A DNA stretch of 64,000 bases from Halorubrum aquaticum (GCF_900113615.1 NZ_FOPZ01000015.1:1-64000), one strand, 5' to 3'; positions 26,000-33,974 are shown, counted from the stretch's first letter. Notes: generated from the sequence alone by a model not told the origin. Numbers and translations: made by a program.

Positions 26000-26038
26000 G
26001 CGAGCTTTTCGAGCGCCCGGAAATCAGAGATTTCCGGG
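25983..26038 (+). terminator. tandem hairpins spanning and following the icd stop
   Basis: A perfect 30-bp palindrome (25983-26012; arms built on cgaaaagctcgcc) includes the TAG stop codon of icd at its centre. It is followed after 3 bp by a second hairpin CCCGGAAATC-aga-GATTTCCGGG (26016-26038). No strong T-run follows. Probable 3'-end structure of the icd message, terminating or stabilising it. Confidence 0.6.
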
Positions 26039-26114
26039 AACATCGAGAAGCTGTCGTAGACCGCTTCTCCGGTTCCCGGACCCCGAGTATCAATGTGGAG
26101 AATCGATCACCGTA

Positions 26115-26123
26115 TTTTAAATA
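26115..26123 (+). promoter_or_regulatory. TATA box of the small zinc-knuckle gene
   Basis: TTTTAAATA centred 27 bp upstream of the ATG at 26146; one of the clearest archaeal TATA boxes in the core region. Confidence 0.6.
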
Positions 26124-26145
26124 CGAATAGTGCCTAACTCGGTCA

Positions 26146-26280
26146 ATGAAAGTCCAGTTCGAGTGCTCGTGTTCCGAGGAGATCTCCGAGTTCACTCGAG
26201 GACAGGCGAGCCGGGGGGTCCACGTCGAATGCGGCAACTGCGGGGCGGTGTACGCGGTCACCATCACCGAACTCGAGTGA
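26146..26280 (+). CDS. 44-aa zinc-knuckle small protein
   Basis: Complete small gene: starts MKVQFECSCSEEISEF and ends 'ECGNCGAVYAVTITELE'. The pair C-x-C and C-x-x-C (Cys7, Cys9, Cys29, Cys32) is a likely single zinc site, as in the many one-domain zinc-finger microproteins of haloarchaea. A strong TATA box at 26115-26123 gives a leaderless transcript, which with the clean start and the zinc motif supports a real gene. Convergent with the histidine kinase gene. Function unknown. Confidence 0.7.
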   Translation: MKVQFECSCSEEISEFTRGQASRGVHVECGNCGAVYAVTITELE

Positions 26281-26325
26281 GGGAACCGGAGCGAGGAGGT
26301 ATCGGAACGAGGACGCGGCCGGGAG

Positions 26326-27237
26326 CTACCGATCCGTCGGCTTCTCCGCCGGCTGGAACCGAAGCCGAACGGTGGTCCCGTCGTCGGTGGCGTCGAATCG
26401 CACGGTACCGCCCTGGAGCTCGCACATCCACTTGACGAGCCACAGCCCGATGCTGCTGGCGTGTGAAAGCGGGGTCTCCTCCTCGGCCCGGAGCACCGCC
26501 CGCTCGTCCTCGGGGATCCCCGGACCGTTGTCGTGGACCTCGAGGCAGGTCGTCGTCCCGTTCGTCTCGACCCGTGCGAGGACCTCCCGACCCGGTTCGT
26601 CGTTGTGGGCGATCGCGTTCTCGAACACCTCCCGGACCGGGTAGCTCACCGATTCGTCCGCGTGTATCCACGCGCGCTCCGGGAGGTCGAGGGAGAACTC
26701 CACGTCCGTCCGTTCGTCGTCCAACTCCTCGATCGCCTCGCGTACCACCGTCGTGAGGTCGACGCGGTCATCGACGGGGCCGGGCGAGGCGTCCTCGATG
26801 ACCCGGAGCTTCTCGCTTATCTCGACCATGTCCTCCGTGGTCTCGCGGATCGTCGCCAGACACTCGCGACTGCGCTCGTCGTCCAGCCGACGTTCGAGCA
26901 GGTCCGCGTACCCCTGAACGACGTTGAGGTCGTTCCGGACGTTGTGTCTGAACACCCGGCTCAACACCTGGAGCTGCTGGTTCGAGGTCTCCAACTCCTC
27001 GCGGGCGACGACGGTCCGACGGGAGTGGTGTCTCACCGCCCCGTAGACGAAGAGCGAGGAGACCGCGACGAGCGCCAACCCGCCCGCGAGCCGGATGGGC
27101 GAGAACGGGGCGGCGGAGCCGGAGACCGCCCCGACCGCGACGTCGATCGCGACCACACACCCCGCGCCGAGGAGGAGGTACAGGCCGGCGACGGCGCGGG
27201 GCGACCGATCGAACAGCCGATCCGGATCTGATTTCAT
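26326..27237 (-). CDS. membrane sensor histidine kinase
   Basis: 303 aa. Two transmembrane segments at about residues 18-38 and 50-68, a short coiled linker, then HisKA with the phospho-acceptor His98 in 'VLSRVFRHNVRNDLNVVQGY'. The HATPase domain has the N box 'VFENAIAHND', the G1 box 'VHDNGPGIPEDE' and the G2-like 'SSIGLWLVKWMCELQGG'. No PAS or extracellular domain exists; the loop between the helices is very short, so the signal is probably membrane-derived or via partner proteins. No response regulator is adjacent, typical of orphan haloarchaeal kinases. TTTATATATCACTT just upstream of the start is the promoter area. Confidence 0.9.
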   Translation of the reverse strand: MKSDPDRLFDRSPRAVAGLYLLLGAGCVVAIDVAVGAVSGSAAPFSPIRLAGGLALVAVSSLFVYGAVRHHSRRTVVAREELETSNQQLQVLSRVFRHNVRNDLNVVQGYADLLERRLDDERSRECLATIRETTEDMVEISEKLRVIEDASPGPVDDRVDLTTVVREAIEELDDERTDVEFSLDLPERAWIHADESVSYPVREVFENAIAHNDEPGREVLARVETNGTTTCLEVHDNGPGIPEDERAVLRAEEETPLSHASSIGLWLVKWMCELQGGTVRFDATDDGTTVRLRFQPAEKPTDR

Positions 27238-27402
27238 TTATATATCACTTAAGCCCAACGTATATCGTCCGTAACTAACGGCTCGATCCGACGTGTATTA
27301 AGTGTTCACCGTCATCGAACGAGGCGGCAAAACGGACGACCGAGCGTCCGATATTCGTCCCCTCGGTCGATGCGGCTCGAACTCCGGGACGGTCGCGACC
27401 GG

Positions 27403-27702
27403 TCACCAATCCGCACAGTCGGCACAGACGAGATCGCCCTCGTCGTGCCAGCGCCGCGAGACCGTCGCCCCACAGCGGTCGCAGTCGGCACCGTCCGTCG
27501 TCCACGTCGACGTCGACTCGGCGGGATCCACGTCGGCGGGGTCGGTCGGGGCGGGGTCGGTGGCGGTGGCGTCAGCCTCTGCGGGGTCGTCGTCGACGGA
27601 GTCGGCTTCGGTTGGATCGGTCCCTGCCGAGCCGCTCCCGGCGGTCTCCTCCTCGTCGCTTCCGGTCGACGCGAAGTCGTCGAGCGATCGGTCCTCGGAC
27701 AT
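27403..27702 (-). CDS. acidic protein with C-terminal zinc ribbon, in the pyrH-lysS operon
   Basis: 99 aa. The start 'MSEDRSLDDFA' is a recurrent haloarchaeal N-terminal motif; residues 12-68 are a low-complexity D/A/T/P/S linker with repeated 'DPA/TD' units; the end 'CDRCGATVSRRWHDEGDLVCADCADW' (read in parts) is a two-knuckle zinc ribbon. It starts immediately after the lysS stop, so it is the third gene of pyrH-lysS. The ribbon suggests RNA or protein binding; a translation-related role fits the neighbour but is inference. Haloarchaeal DUF7573-type proteins share this architecture. Confidence 0.75.
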   Translation of the reverse strand: MSEDRSLDDFASTGSDEEETAGSGSAGTDPTEADSVDDDPAEADATATDPAPTDPADVDPAESTSTWTTDGADCDRCGATVSRRWHDEGDLVCADCADW

Positions 27703-29448
27703 TCACGCCTCCCGTCGGAGCCTGGCGACGACGAACTCGCGTTCCAGTTCGCCGAGGAACTCCCCGAGTCGGGGACCCTGCGGCTGGTCGAAGAAGAGGC
27801 GGTACCCCGCCTCGAAGAAGTCGGCGACCTCGATCCCGTGGTCGCGAGCGGTCTCGTACATCTCCGCCTGGATCGCCTCCCCGTCGTGACCGGCGGCGAC
27901 GAACTCCGCGAGGTCGTCGAGCGCCGCGGCCACGTCCCCGTCGAACGCGACGTCCGGAAGCGCCGTCTGGAGCCGGTAGTTGTACTCGTTGTCGGTGCGC
28001 TCGGCCCACGTCCGCGCCCGCTCGACGCGCGCGAGCGCCTCCCGAACCGCCCACTCCGGAGTGTCGTCGTCGACGTGCCCCTCGTCGCGCGCGAGCTGCT
28101 CGCGCAACTCCCGGTCCTCGACCATGCCGAGGACGGCGGCGAAGGTGTACGGGAACCGGACCCGGTCGGCGGGGTCGGCGTCGGCCGGGCGGTCGATCCC
28201 GGGCGACCCGCCGACCACGAACGGGTACGCCCGCTCGGCGAACCGGGTCAGCTCCTCGTCGTCGACCTCGCCGAAGTACGCCTCCTCGAAGCGGTCGAAG
28301 CGGTCGACGAGTTGATCGATCCGTTCGAGGTCGAGGTCGCGCGCCTTCTTCGGGTGGAGCGCGAAGAAGTACCGCACCACCTCGGGCTCGAGTATCTCGA
28401 GCAGTTCGGGCACGGTGACGACGTTGCCCGCCGACGAGGAGAGCGCCTCCCCGCCGAGCGTGAACCACTCGTACACCATCGGCACCGGCGGCTCGATCCC
28501 GAAGACGGTCCGGGCGAGGTCGACGCCGGAGGGCCACGAACCCTCGGCGTGGTCCTTGCCGAACGGCTCGAAGTCGACGTCGAGGACGTCCCACTGGGCG
28601 GGCCACTCCAGCCGCCACGGGAGCTTCCCCTCCCGGAAGGTGGCGGTCCCCTCGTGACCGCAGCCCTCGATGACGTCGTCGCCGACCTCGAGGTCCGTAC
28701 ACGCGTACTCGACCGTGCCCGCCTCCAGGTCGACGGCCGTCACCGTCTCGGTGACCTTCCCGCACTCCGCACAGACCGGGTTGAACGGGACGTACTCGTC
28801 GTCGACCTTGTCCTGGTACTTGCCGAGCGTCTCGCGGACGCCCTCGAGGTCCGAGAGGACGGTCCGGACGGCGTCCTCGAAGGTCCCGTCCGCGTACAGC
28901 TCCGTGTTCGAGACCATCTCGACGGGGACGCCGAGGCGCTCGGCGTCGGCCTCGAGCAGCGCCGCGAAGTGCGCCGCGTACGACTCGCGCTCGCCGAATG
29001 GGTCCGGGATCGCGGTGTACGGCTTCCCGAGGTTGCGGCCGAGCGCGCCCGCGTCGACGTCGCCGAGCCCGACGATCTCCCCGTCGGCGTTCGCCAGCTT
29101 CCGCGGGAGCTTCCGGAGCGGGTCCCTGTCGTCGGAGGTGAACAGCTGGCGGACCTCGTGGCCGCGGTCGCGGAGCACCTCGGCGACGAAGTAGCCGCGC
29201 ATGACCTCGTTGACGTTGCCGACGTGGGCGACGCCGGAGGGGGAGACGCCCCCCTTGATCACGATCGGGTCGTCGGGGTCGCGCGCCTCGATCTCGTCGG
29301 CGACCACGTCCGCCCAGAAGGCGTGAAACGCGTCGTCCCCCGAGGTCCCGTCCTCGGCTCCCCTCGCCTGCTCCGAGAGGATGTGCGGGGAGTCGTCGCA
29401 GTCGGGGCGGGCCCGAGCGTCGCCGTCCCGCGAGGCCTCGTCGGTCAT
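27703..29448 (-). CDS. lysS: lysyl-tRNA synthetase, class I
   Basis: 581 aa from the ATG at 29448, which overlaps the pyrH stop (ATGA). Class I LysRS is typical of most archaea. Signatures are the HIGH-equivalent 'GGVSPSGVAHVGNVNEVM', zinc-ribbon-like cysteines 'NPVCAECGKVTE' and 'EYACTDLE...GCGHEG', and the KMSKS-equivalent 'GEALSSSAGNVVTV'. It charges tRNA-Lys in the cytoplasm. The helical anticodon-binding domain occupies the last about 180 residues. A GTG five codons earlier also opens in frame, but the overlap favours 29448. Middle gene of pyrH-lysS-zinc-ribbon. Confidence 0.94.
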   Translation of the reverse strand: MTDEASRDGDARARPDCDDSPHILSEQARGAEDGTSGDDAFHAFWADVVADEIEARDPDDPIVIKGGVSPSGVAHVGNVNEVMRGYFVAEVLRDRGHEVRQLFTSDDRDPLRKLPRKLANADGEIVGLGDVDAGALGRNLGKPYTAIPDPFGERESYAAHFAALLEADAERLGVPVEMVSNTELYADGTFEDAVRTVLSDLEGVRETLGKYQDKVDDEYVPFNPVCAECGKVTETVTAVDLEAGTVEYACTDLEVGDDVIEGCGHEGTATFREGKLPWRLEWPAQWDVLDVDFEPFGKDHAEGSWPSGVDLARTVFGIEPPVPMVYEWFTLGGEALSSSAGNVVTVPELLEILEPEVVRYFFALHPKKARDLDLERIDQLVDRFDRFEEAYFGEVDDEELTRFAERAYPFVVGGSPGIDRPADADPADRVRFPYTFAAVLGMVEDRELREQLARDEGHVDDDTPEWAVREALARVERARTWAERTDNEYNYRLQTALPDVAFDGDVAAALDDLAEFVAAGHDGEAIQAEMYETARDHGIEVADFFEAGYRLFFDQPQGPRLGEFLGELEREFVVARLRREA

Positions 29449-30164
29449 CGCTCCGCTCCCCACCCCGCCGGTTCGGTGCTCCCCTCGGGGATCACGTTCG
29501 TCCCGGTGTGCTCGCCGTGGAGGACCGCGTCGACGACCGCGTCCGGGTCGGTGCCGTCGAGGACGACGGAGCGGATCCCGGCGCGGTCGATCAGCTTCGC
29601 CGCGAGCAGGTCGACGGGCGCGGACGAGCCGGCGTTCCGGCTCATCGGGAGCACCACGTCGACCAGCTCGGCGGGCGACAGCGACTCGAACCGGGTCGCG
29701 TCGTCGTGGCTGTTGGGGTCGACGTCGTAGACGCCGTCGGCGCTCGTCGCGAACACGAGCAGGTCGGCGTCGACGGACTCCGCGAGCGCGACCGCGACCG
29801 CGTCGGTCGTCTGTCCGGGCGTTATCCCGCCCATCACGGGGACCTCGCCCCGCCGGAACGCGGCGGCCGCCTCGTCGTACCCCGTCGCCGGCGTGGGCGC
29901 GGCCGCGTCGCCGAGCGCGGCGATGAGGAGGCGGGCGTTGAGCCGCGTGGTACCGATCCCCAACTCGTCGAGCTCGACCTCGTTGCCGCCGAGCTCGCGG
30001 GCGGTCGTGATGTACTCGCGGGCGACCCCCCCGCCGCCGACGACGGCGGCCATCTCACACCCCTCCGCCGTCAGCCGCTCGACCGCGTCGGCGTAGGCGG
30101 CGACACGTTCGGGATCGAGCTCCGGCGCGAGCACGCTCCCGCCGATGGAAACGACGACTCTCAT
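29445..30164 (-). CDS. pyrH: uridylate kinase (UMP kinase), archaeal type
   Basis: 239 aa, complete. Phosphorylates UMP to UDP. The amino-acid-kinase fold begins 'MRVVVSIGGSVLAPELD' and continues with 'AAVVGGGGVAREYITTARE', 'ELGIGTTRLNARLLIAAL' and 'DLLVFATSADGVYDVDPN'. The archaeal lineage lacks the long N-terminus of bacterial PyrH. First gene of the operon with lysS, a common haloarchaeal pairing; the lysS start overlaps its stop. No special regulatory site is visible upstream beyond AT-enriched 'cttaagg' near 30192. Confidence 0.93.
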   Translation of the reverse strand: MRVVVSIGGSVLAPELDPERVAAYADAVERLTAEGCEMAAVVGGGGVAREYITTARELGGNEVELDELGIGTTRLNARLLIAALGDAAAPTPATGYDEAAAAFRRGEVPVMGGITPGQTTDAVAVALAESVDADLLVFATSADGVYDVDPNSHDDATRFESLSPAELVDVVLPMSRNAGSSAPVDLLAAKLIDRAGIRSVVLDGTDPDAVVDAVLHGEHTGTNVIPEGSTEPAGWGAER

Positions 30165-30253
30165 TGCGGCGAGGTAGCCGTGTCGCCGGCTTAAGGATTG
30201 TCAAGCGGGGACGGCGACGGAGGCCCCAGCGAACGGGTTTTTCATGGAAAACA

Positions 30254-30259
30254 GTTTAG
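30254..30259 (+). promoter_or_regulatory. TATA-like box of the carboxyltransferase gene
   Basis: GTTTAG centred 27 bp before the ATG at 30283. It lies inside the reading frame that would begin at 30244, so the shorter start is preferred. Confidence 0.4.
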
Positions 30260-30282
30260 AACCGTCCGGGAGTCCTCCCGGC

Positions 30283-32094
30283 ATGAAGGTCCACGTCGGG
30301 TCGGCGGCGACGGCCGAGGAGGCCGAGGCGATCGCCCGGTCGCTGGCGGCGCACCTCGGCGTCGGCGTCGACGTCCACGTCGGGGACGGAGACGACCCCG
30401 TCGCGAGCGCCGACCCCCCGGAGACGGCCTACCCGCTCGAGGACGACCTCGGACCCACCGACCGCGAGCGGGACCTCCGAGCGGAGATCGAGGACATCCG
30501 GGAGGGCGGCCCCGAGAAGTACCGCGAGCGCCTCGCCGAGCAGGGGAAGCTGTTCGTGCGCGACCGGCTCGACCTCTGGTTCGGCGGCGAGGGCGGCGCG
30601 GGCGACGCGAGCGCGTCCGACGGCGACCCGGCCGGCCTCCGCTTCGAGGACGGGACGTTCGCCGCGTTCGACGACTGGCACCCGAACGCGCCCGGCGGCA
30701 CGGAAGACGAGGACGGGGATGAAGGAGGGGGCGACGGCGACCGCCTCCCCGCGGACGGGCTCATCACGGGGGGCGCCGAGTTCGAGGGCCGGGACGTCCA
30801 CTTCATGGCCAACGACTTCACCGTGAAGGCGGGATCGATGGCGGCGAGGGGCGTCGAGAAGTTCCTCCGGATGCAACAACGCGCCTTGAAGACGGGCAAC
30901 CCCGTGCTCTACCTGATGGACTCCTCGGGCGGGCGGATCGACCAGCAGTCCGGCTTCTTCGCCAACCGCGAGGGGATCGGGAAGTACTACTACAACCACT
31001 CGATGCTCTCGGGGGCAGTCCCGCAGGTCTGCGTGCTCTACGGCCCCTGTATCGCCGGAGCCGCCTACACGCCCGTCTTCGCCGACTTCACCGTGATGGT
31101 CGAGGACATGTCCGCGATGGCTATCGGCTCCCCGCGGATGGTGGAGATGGTCACCGGCGAGGAGATAGACCTGGAGGAGCTGGGCGGTCCCCGGATCCAC
31201 GCCGAACACTCCGGCTCCGCGGACCTCGTCGCCCGCGACGAGGAGCACGCCCGCGAACTCGTCGCCGACCTGATCGGCTACCTCCCGGACCGCGCCGGCG
31301 AGAAACCGCCCGGATCCGAGACGAAGCCGCCGAAGTACTCCCCGGAGGGCATCGACGAGCTGATCCCCGAGTCGCCGAATCGTCCCTACGACGCGCGCGA
31401 CCTGCTCGACCGGATCGCGGACGCGGAGTCGGTCTTCGAGCTGAAGGAGGGGTACGGACCCGAGATCGTCACCGCGTTCTGTCGGATCGACGGGCGTCCC
31501 GTCGGCGTGGTCGCCAACCAGCCGACGGAGCGGTCGGGCGCGATCTTCCCGGACGCCGCCGAGAAGGCCGCCGAGTTCGTCTGGACCTGCGACGCCTACG
31601 AGATCCCCCTGCTCTACCTCTGTGACACGCCCGGGTTCATGGCCGGGAGCCAGGTGGAGAAGGACGGGATCTTGGAGAAGGGCAAGAAGCTGATCTACGC
31701 CACGTCGTCGGCGACGGTCCCGAAACAGACGGTCGTCGTCCGGAAGGCGTACGGCGCGGGCATCTACGCGATGGGCGGGCCCGCCTACGACCCCGAGAGC
31801 ACCATCGGACTTCCCTCCGGCGAGATCGCGATCATGGGGCCCGAGGCCGCGATCAACGCGGTGTACGCTCGGAAGCTCGCCGAGATCGACGACCCCGAGG
31901 AGCGGGCCGCGGAGGAGAAGCGCCTCCGCGAGGAGTACCGCGAGGAGATCGACGTCCACCGGATGGCGAGCGAGGTCGTCATCGACGAGATCGTCCCGCC
32001 CTCGGACCTCCGCGCCCAGCTGGCCGCCCGCTTCGACTTCTACGAGGACGTGAAGAAGGACCTCCCCGAGAAGAAACACGGGACTGTGCTATGA
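30283..32094 (+). CDS. acyl-CoA carboxylase carboxyltransferase subunit
   Basis: 603 aa. Biotin-dependent carboxyltransferase of the PccB/MmdA type. An N-terminal halophilic extension (about 80 residues, 'MKVHVGSAATAEEAEAIARS') precedes the CT core. Core signatures include 'VLYLMDSSGGRIDQQSGFFA', 'CVLYGPCIAGAAYTPVFADF', 'AIGSPRMVEMVTGEEID', 'PLLYLCDTPGFMAGSQVEKD' and 'VRKAYGAGIYAMGGPAYDPE'. It transfers CO2 from carboxybiotin to acetyl- or propionyl-CoA; substrate cannot be told and no biotin carboxylase gene is adjacent. An acidic G/E/D loop at about residues 140-160 is low complexity. Its stop overlaps the redoxin-like gene (ATGA). An upstream ATG at 30244 is less likely because of the TATA position. 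Confidence 0.85.
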   Translation: MKVHVGSAATAEEAEAIARSLAAHLGVGVDVHVGDGDDPVASADPPETAYPLEDDLGPTDRERDLRAEIEDIREGGPEKYRERLAEQGKLFVRDRLDLWFGGEGGAGDASASDGDPAGLRFEDGTFAAFDDWHPNAPGGTEDEDGDEGGGDGDRLPADGLITGGAEFEGRDVHFMANDFTVKAGSMAARGVEKFLRMQQRALKTGNPVLYLMDSSGGRIDQQSGFFANREGIGKYYYNHSMLSGAVPQVCVLYGPCIAGAAYTPVFADFTVMVEDMSAMAIGSPRMVEMVTGEEIDLEELGGPRIHAEHSGSADLVARDEEHARELVADLIGYLPDRAGEKPPGSETKPPKYSPEGIDELIPESPNRPYDARDLLDRIADAESVFELKEGYGPEIVTAFCRIDGRPVGVVANQPTERSGAIFPDAAEKAAEFVWTCDAYEIPLLYLCDTPGFMAGSQVEKDGILEKGKKLIYATSSATVPKQTVVVRKAYGAGIYAMGGPAYDPESTIGLPSGEIAIMGPEAAINAVYARKLAEIDDPEERAAEEKRLREEYREEIDVHRMASEVVIDEIVPPSDLRAQLAARFDFYEDVKKDLPEKKHGTVL

Positions 32095-32618
32095 TCGACG
32101 TCGGCGCGACCGCCCCGGACTTCGCCGCGCCGGCGGTCGCGGACGGGCGGGCGACCGAACTCGCGCTCTACCGGCTCGTGGAGTCGCATCGCGCGGTCGT
32201 CCTCTCGTTCGCGCCGGCGAACTTCGTCCCGACGAGCACGGCGGCGTTCGCCGCGGTCCGGGACGCCGGCTGGCACGACGGCGACGACCTGGCCGTCGTC
32301 GCGCTCACCGGCGACTCGCTGTACGCGGGGTTCGCGTACGTCGACCGCTTCGATCTCCCGTTTCCGGTCGTCTCGGACTTTCACGGCGGGGTCGCCGACT
32401 CCTACGACCTGCTCGCGGAGTCGTGGGAGGGCCACTCGGACATCCCGCGCCGGGCGACGGTCGTCCTCGACGACGAGTGGCGGGTCAGGTTCGCCGAGGC
32501 GACGACCGACGCGCTCGACCGCCCCGCGCCCGCGCCGGTCGAGAACGCGACCGCGACGCTGCGGGACCTCGGCGTCGACGTCGACCGCCCGCGAGTGAAC
32601 TACGACGGGCCGTGGTGA
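32091..32618 (+). CDS. peroxiredoxin-fold (AhpC/TSA) protein lacking the peroxidatic cysteine
   Basis: 175 aa. The thioredoxin-like fold is clear: 'MIDVGATAPDFAAPAV', 'VVLSFAPANFVPTSTAAF', 'VVALTGDSLYAGFAYVDRF' and 'LPFPVVSDFHGGVADSYDLL'. In normal peroxiredoxins the second block reads F-x-P-x-x-F-x-x-V-C; here Ser49 occupies the catalytic Cys place, and the whole protein has no cysteine. It therefore cannot act as a thiol peroxidase. Translationally coupled (ATGA) to the carboxyltransferase gene, so it may be a structural or ligand-binding partner of that enzyme system. Followed by repeat copy E. Confidence 0.82.
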   Translation: MIDVGATAPDFAAPAVADGRATELALYRLVESHRAVVLSFAPANFVPTSTAAFAAVRDAGWHDGDDLAVVALTGDSLYAGFAYVDRFDLPFPVVSDFHGGVADSYDLLAESWEGHSDIPRRATVVLDDEWRVRFAEATTDALDRPAPAPVENATATLRDLGVDVDRPRVNYDGPW

Positions 32619-32668
32619 ACGACGACTCTTGGGAGATCGGCGATGTCCTCACATCGGTGATCGTCTTC

Positions 32669-32845
32669 GGCGCGCGCCGGTGAGCGCCCGACGGGCGCGA
32701 ACCCGACCGCGCGAGGTCGCCGACGGCGGAGCCGCCGGCTGCCAGAGAATCTCCGATTCTCGCTGGAGTCAGTCGCCTCTGGCGACTGACGAGGTTGGGG
32801 AGGCGTGAGGTGCGGAGCCGTGCGCTTTCGGGTGGGACGCTGGAG
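32669..32845 (+). repeat. dispersed GC-rich intergenic repeat, copy E
   Basis: Copy with the 'gagcgcccgacgggcgcga' hairpin, then 'ggcggagccgccggctgccagag', a hairpin made by 'aatctccgattctc' and a hairpin 'cagtcgcctctggcgactg'; the core is 'gaggttggggaggcgtgagg' with one base change. The opening 'gcctccgag' and the distal arm are altered or absent. It occupies the 32619-32914 gap between the redoxin-like gene and a membrane protein gene. Confidence 0.75.
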
Positions 32846-32883
32846 TCGCTTCCGTCGTCCTCGGAGCAGAATCGGGACGGCCG

Positions 32884-32889
32884 TTATTT
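32884..32889 (+). promoter_or_regulatory. TATA-like box of the small membrane protein
   Basis: TTATTT centred 28 bp before the ATG at 32915, giving a leaderless message and excluding the earlier in-frame GTG/ATG starts that would read through repeat copy E. Confidence 0.45.
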
Positions 32890-32914
32890 GTGTCTCGAGG
32901 GAGAGAGGCGGACG

Positions 32915-33214
32915 ATGCCCTCCGTCCTCTCCGATATCGTGTTCAGCGAGCCGTCCGGTCGGACCAACGCGCTCGTCCAGTTCGCGGGAGCGATCACGTT
33001 CCTGGGACTGTACGCCTACTCCGGGGTCACCGGGAACGCCGGCTCGAGCGACTGGCTGCTCGTCATGGCTCTCGGAGCCACCGTGGCAGGGATCGCCGAA
33101 TCCCTCCCGAACGACCGGTACCTCGCGGCCGGCGTGTTGCGGTTAACGGCGATCTTCGTACTGTCGTGTCTGCTCGTCGCCATCGTCTTCGCTCCGGAGT
33201 TCGTCGTCGGATAG
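32915..33214 (+). CDS. small three-helix membrane protein, unknown function
   Basis: 99 aa with three hydrophobic segments at about residues 20-40, 47-64 and 74-96, connected by short polar loops ('GVTGNAGSSD' and 'SLPNDRYLAAG'). The N-terminus 'MPSVLSDIVFSEPSGRTNAL' is cytoplasmic or peripheral. I recognise no family; similar short integral membrane proteins are frequent and uncharacterised in haloarchaea. The start at 32915 is set by the TATA-like box 28 bp upstream. No same-operon partner: repeats flank it on both sides. Confidence 0.65.
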   Translation: MPSVLSDIVFSEPSGRTNALVQFAGAITFLGLYAYSGVTGNAGSSDWLLVMALGATVAGIAESLPNDRYLAAGVLRLTAIFVLSCLLVAIVFAPEFVVG

Positions 33215-33287
33215 CGTCGGCGAGTTTGGCTCCGTTGAAATCTCACTTTTCACATGTGATTTGGACTGAAACAGTCGATCGCTGAAG

Positions 33288-33620
33288 AGTGCTTGTAGGA
33301 CGGGTGTTTCGATGGAGATCGGGATGATGAGAACGAGGTCGTTACCGGCACAGTGATCGCGACTTCAGAGAACACGTCCAAAGCCCCAGTCGCGAGGACT
33401 CGGGGGCCTCGCTGTGGTCCTCGTCGCTCACTATGTTCACTCCTGCGGTCCTTGCTTCGGCCGCCGTCGTCCTCGCGACTGCCCCTTTGAGTCCCACCCA
33501 TACCGCACAGCCCCGTACCTCACACCTCCCCAGCCTCGCGGCTCGCGCTCTCCGAGCGCTCTCCGCGTCCCTCGCGGGCTCCTCGCGGCCTCCGGCCGCT
33601 CGGAGGCACGCCACCGCACC
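33288..33620 (-). repeat. dispersed GC-rich intergenic repeat, copy F (minus strand, longest copy)
   Basis: Read on the minus strand it opens with 'ggtggcgtgcctccgagcggccggaggccgcgagg' (hairpin), then the core 'gaggctggggaggtgtgagg', 'gtgggactcaaaggggcagtcgcgagg', 'gcaaggaccgcaggagtgaacatagtgagcgacgagg', 'gactggggctttggacgtgttc' and the distal end 'gaaacacccgtcctacaagcac' shared with copy A. It is the only minus-strand copy and the most complete one, so it defines the unit's full length. Both-strand open frames across it are composition artefacts. Confidence 0.85.
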
Positions 33621-33736
33621 GCGAATCGGTCGTTCCTTCGCCTGTACTGACCATAGCCGGATTATGACATATCGTCTACGGAGGATTCCAACAGAGCCGC
33701 GAGTTGTATAATCGGTACTGCCGATCGAAAGCGGTC

Positions 33737-33796
33737 GATAGCGTCGAATCTCCCGGTGATCTCTCTCACCTCATTCACGGAAAGCACCGGCCGAGA
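33737..33796 (+). repeat. direct repeat unit 1, including a partial tRNA-Gly 3' end
   Basis: A 60-bp block starting 'gatagcg', containing 'cggtgatctctctcacctc' and ending 'gcaccggccgaga'. It matches 33928-33988, the block that runs into the tRNA-Gly 3' end, with about three quarters of the bases identical and one indel. It looks like an old duplication left by integration or excision at the tRNA. Confidence 0.65.
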
Positions 33797-33847
33797 CTCC
33801 CGTGAACGAAGTGAACGGGAGTCAGGCCGGTGTACGACCGAAGGGAG

Positions 33848-33870
33848 TGCACCGGCCGAGATTTGAACTC
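33848..33870 (+). repeat. attachment-site-like duplicate of the tRNA-Gly 3' end
   Basis: 23 bp (tgcaccggccgagattt plus gaactc) identical to 33975-33997, which is the 3' end of the tRNA-Gly gene up to the T arm. Identity ends exactly inside the T-arm. A free-standing 3'-end copy about 100 bp beyond the intact tRNA is the usual scar of a tyrosine-recombinase element that used the tRNA as its att site. Confidence 0.7.
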
Positions 33871-33974
33871 AGAATCAGACGTGCTCGCTCACGGCTCGCT
33901 TCGCTCGCCAGTTCGCTGCGCGCGACTGATAGCGTTCAAATCACTCGGTGATTTCTCTCACTACGTTCGAGAAA

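Noticed and set aside
27370-29730. 786-codon plus-strand frame opposite lysS
   Set aside because: Antisense of LysRS, whose class I motifs are clear on the minus strand; the plus translation is V/R/L-rich without domains.
33342-33711. Open frames on both strands inside repeat copy F
   Set aside because: The same peptide-like strings appear in every repeat copy in different frames, so they follow from the repeat's DNA and not from coding selection.
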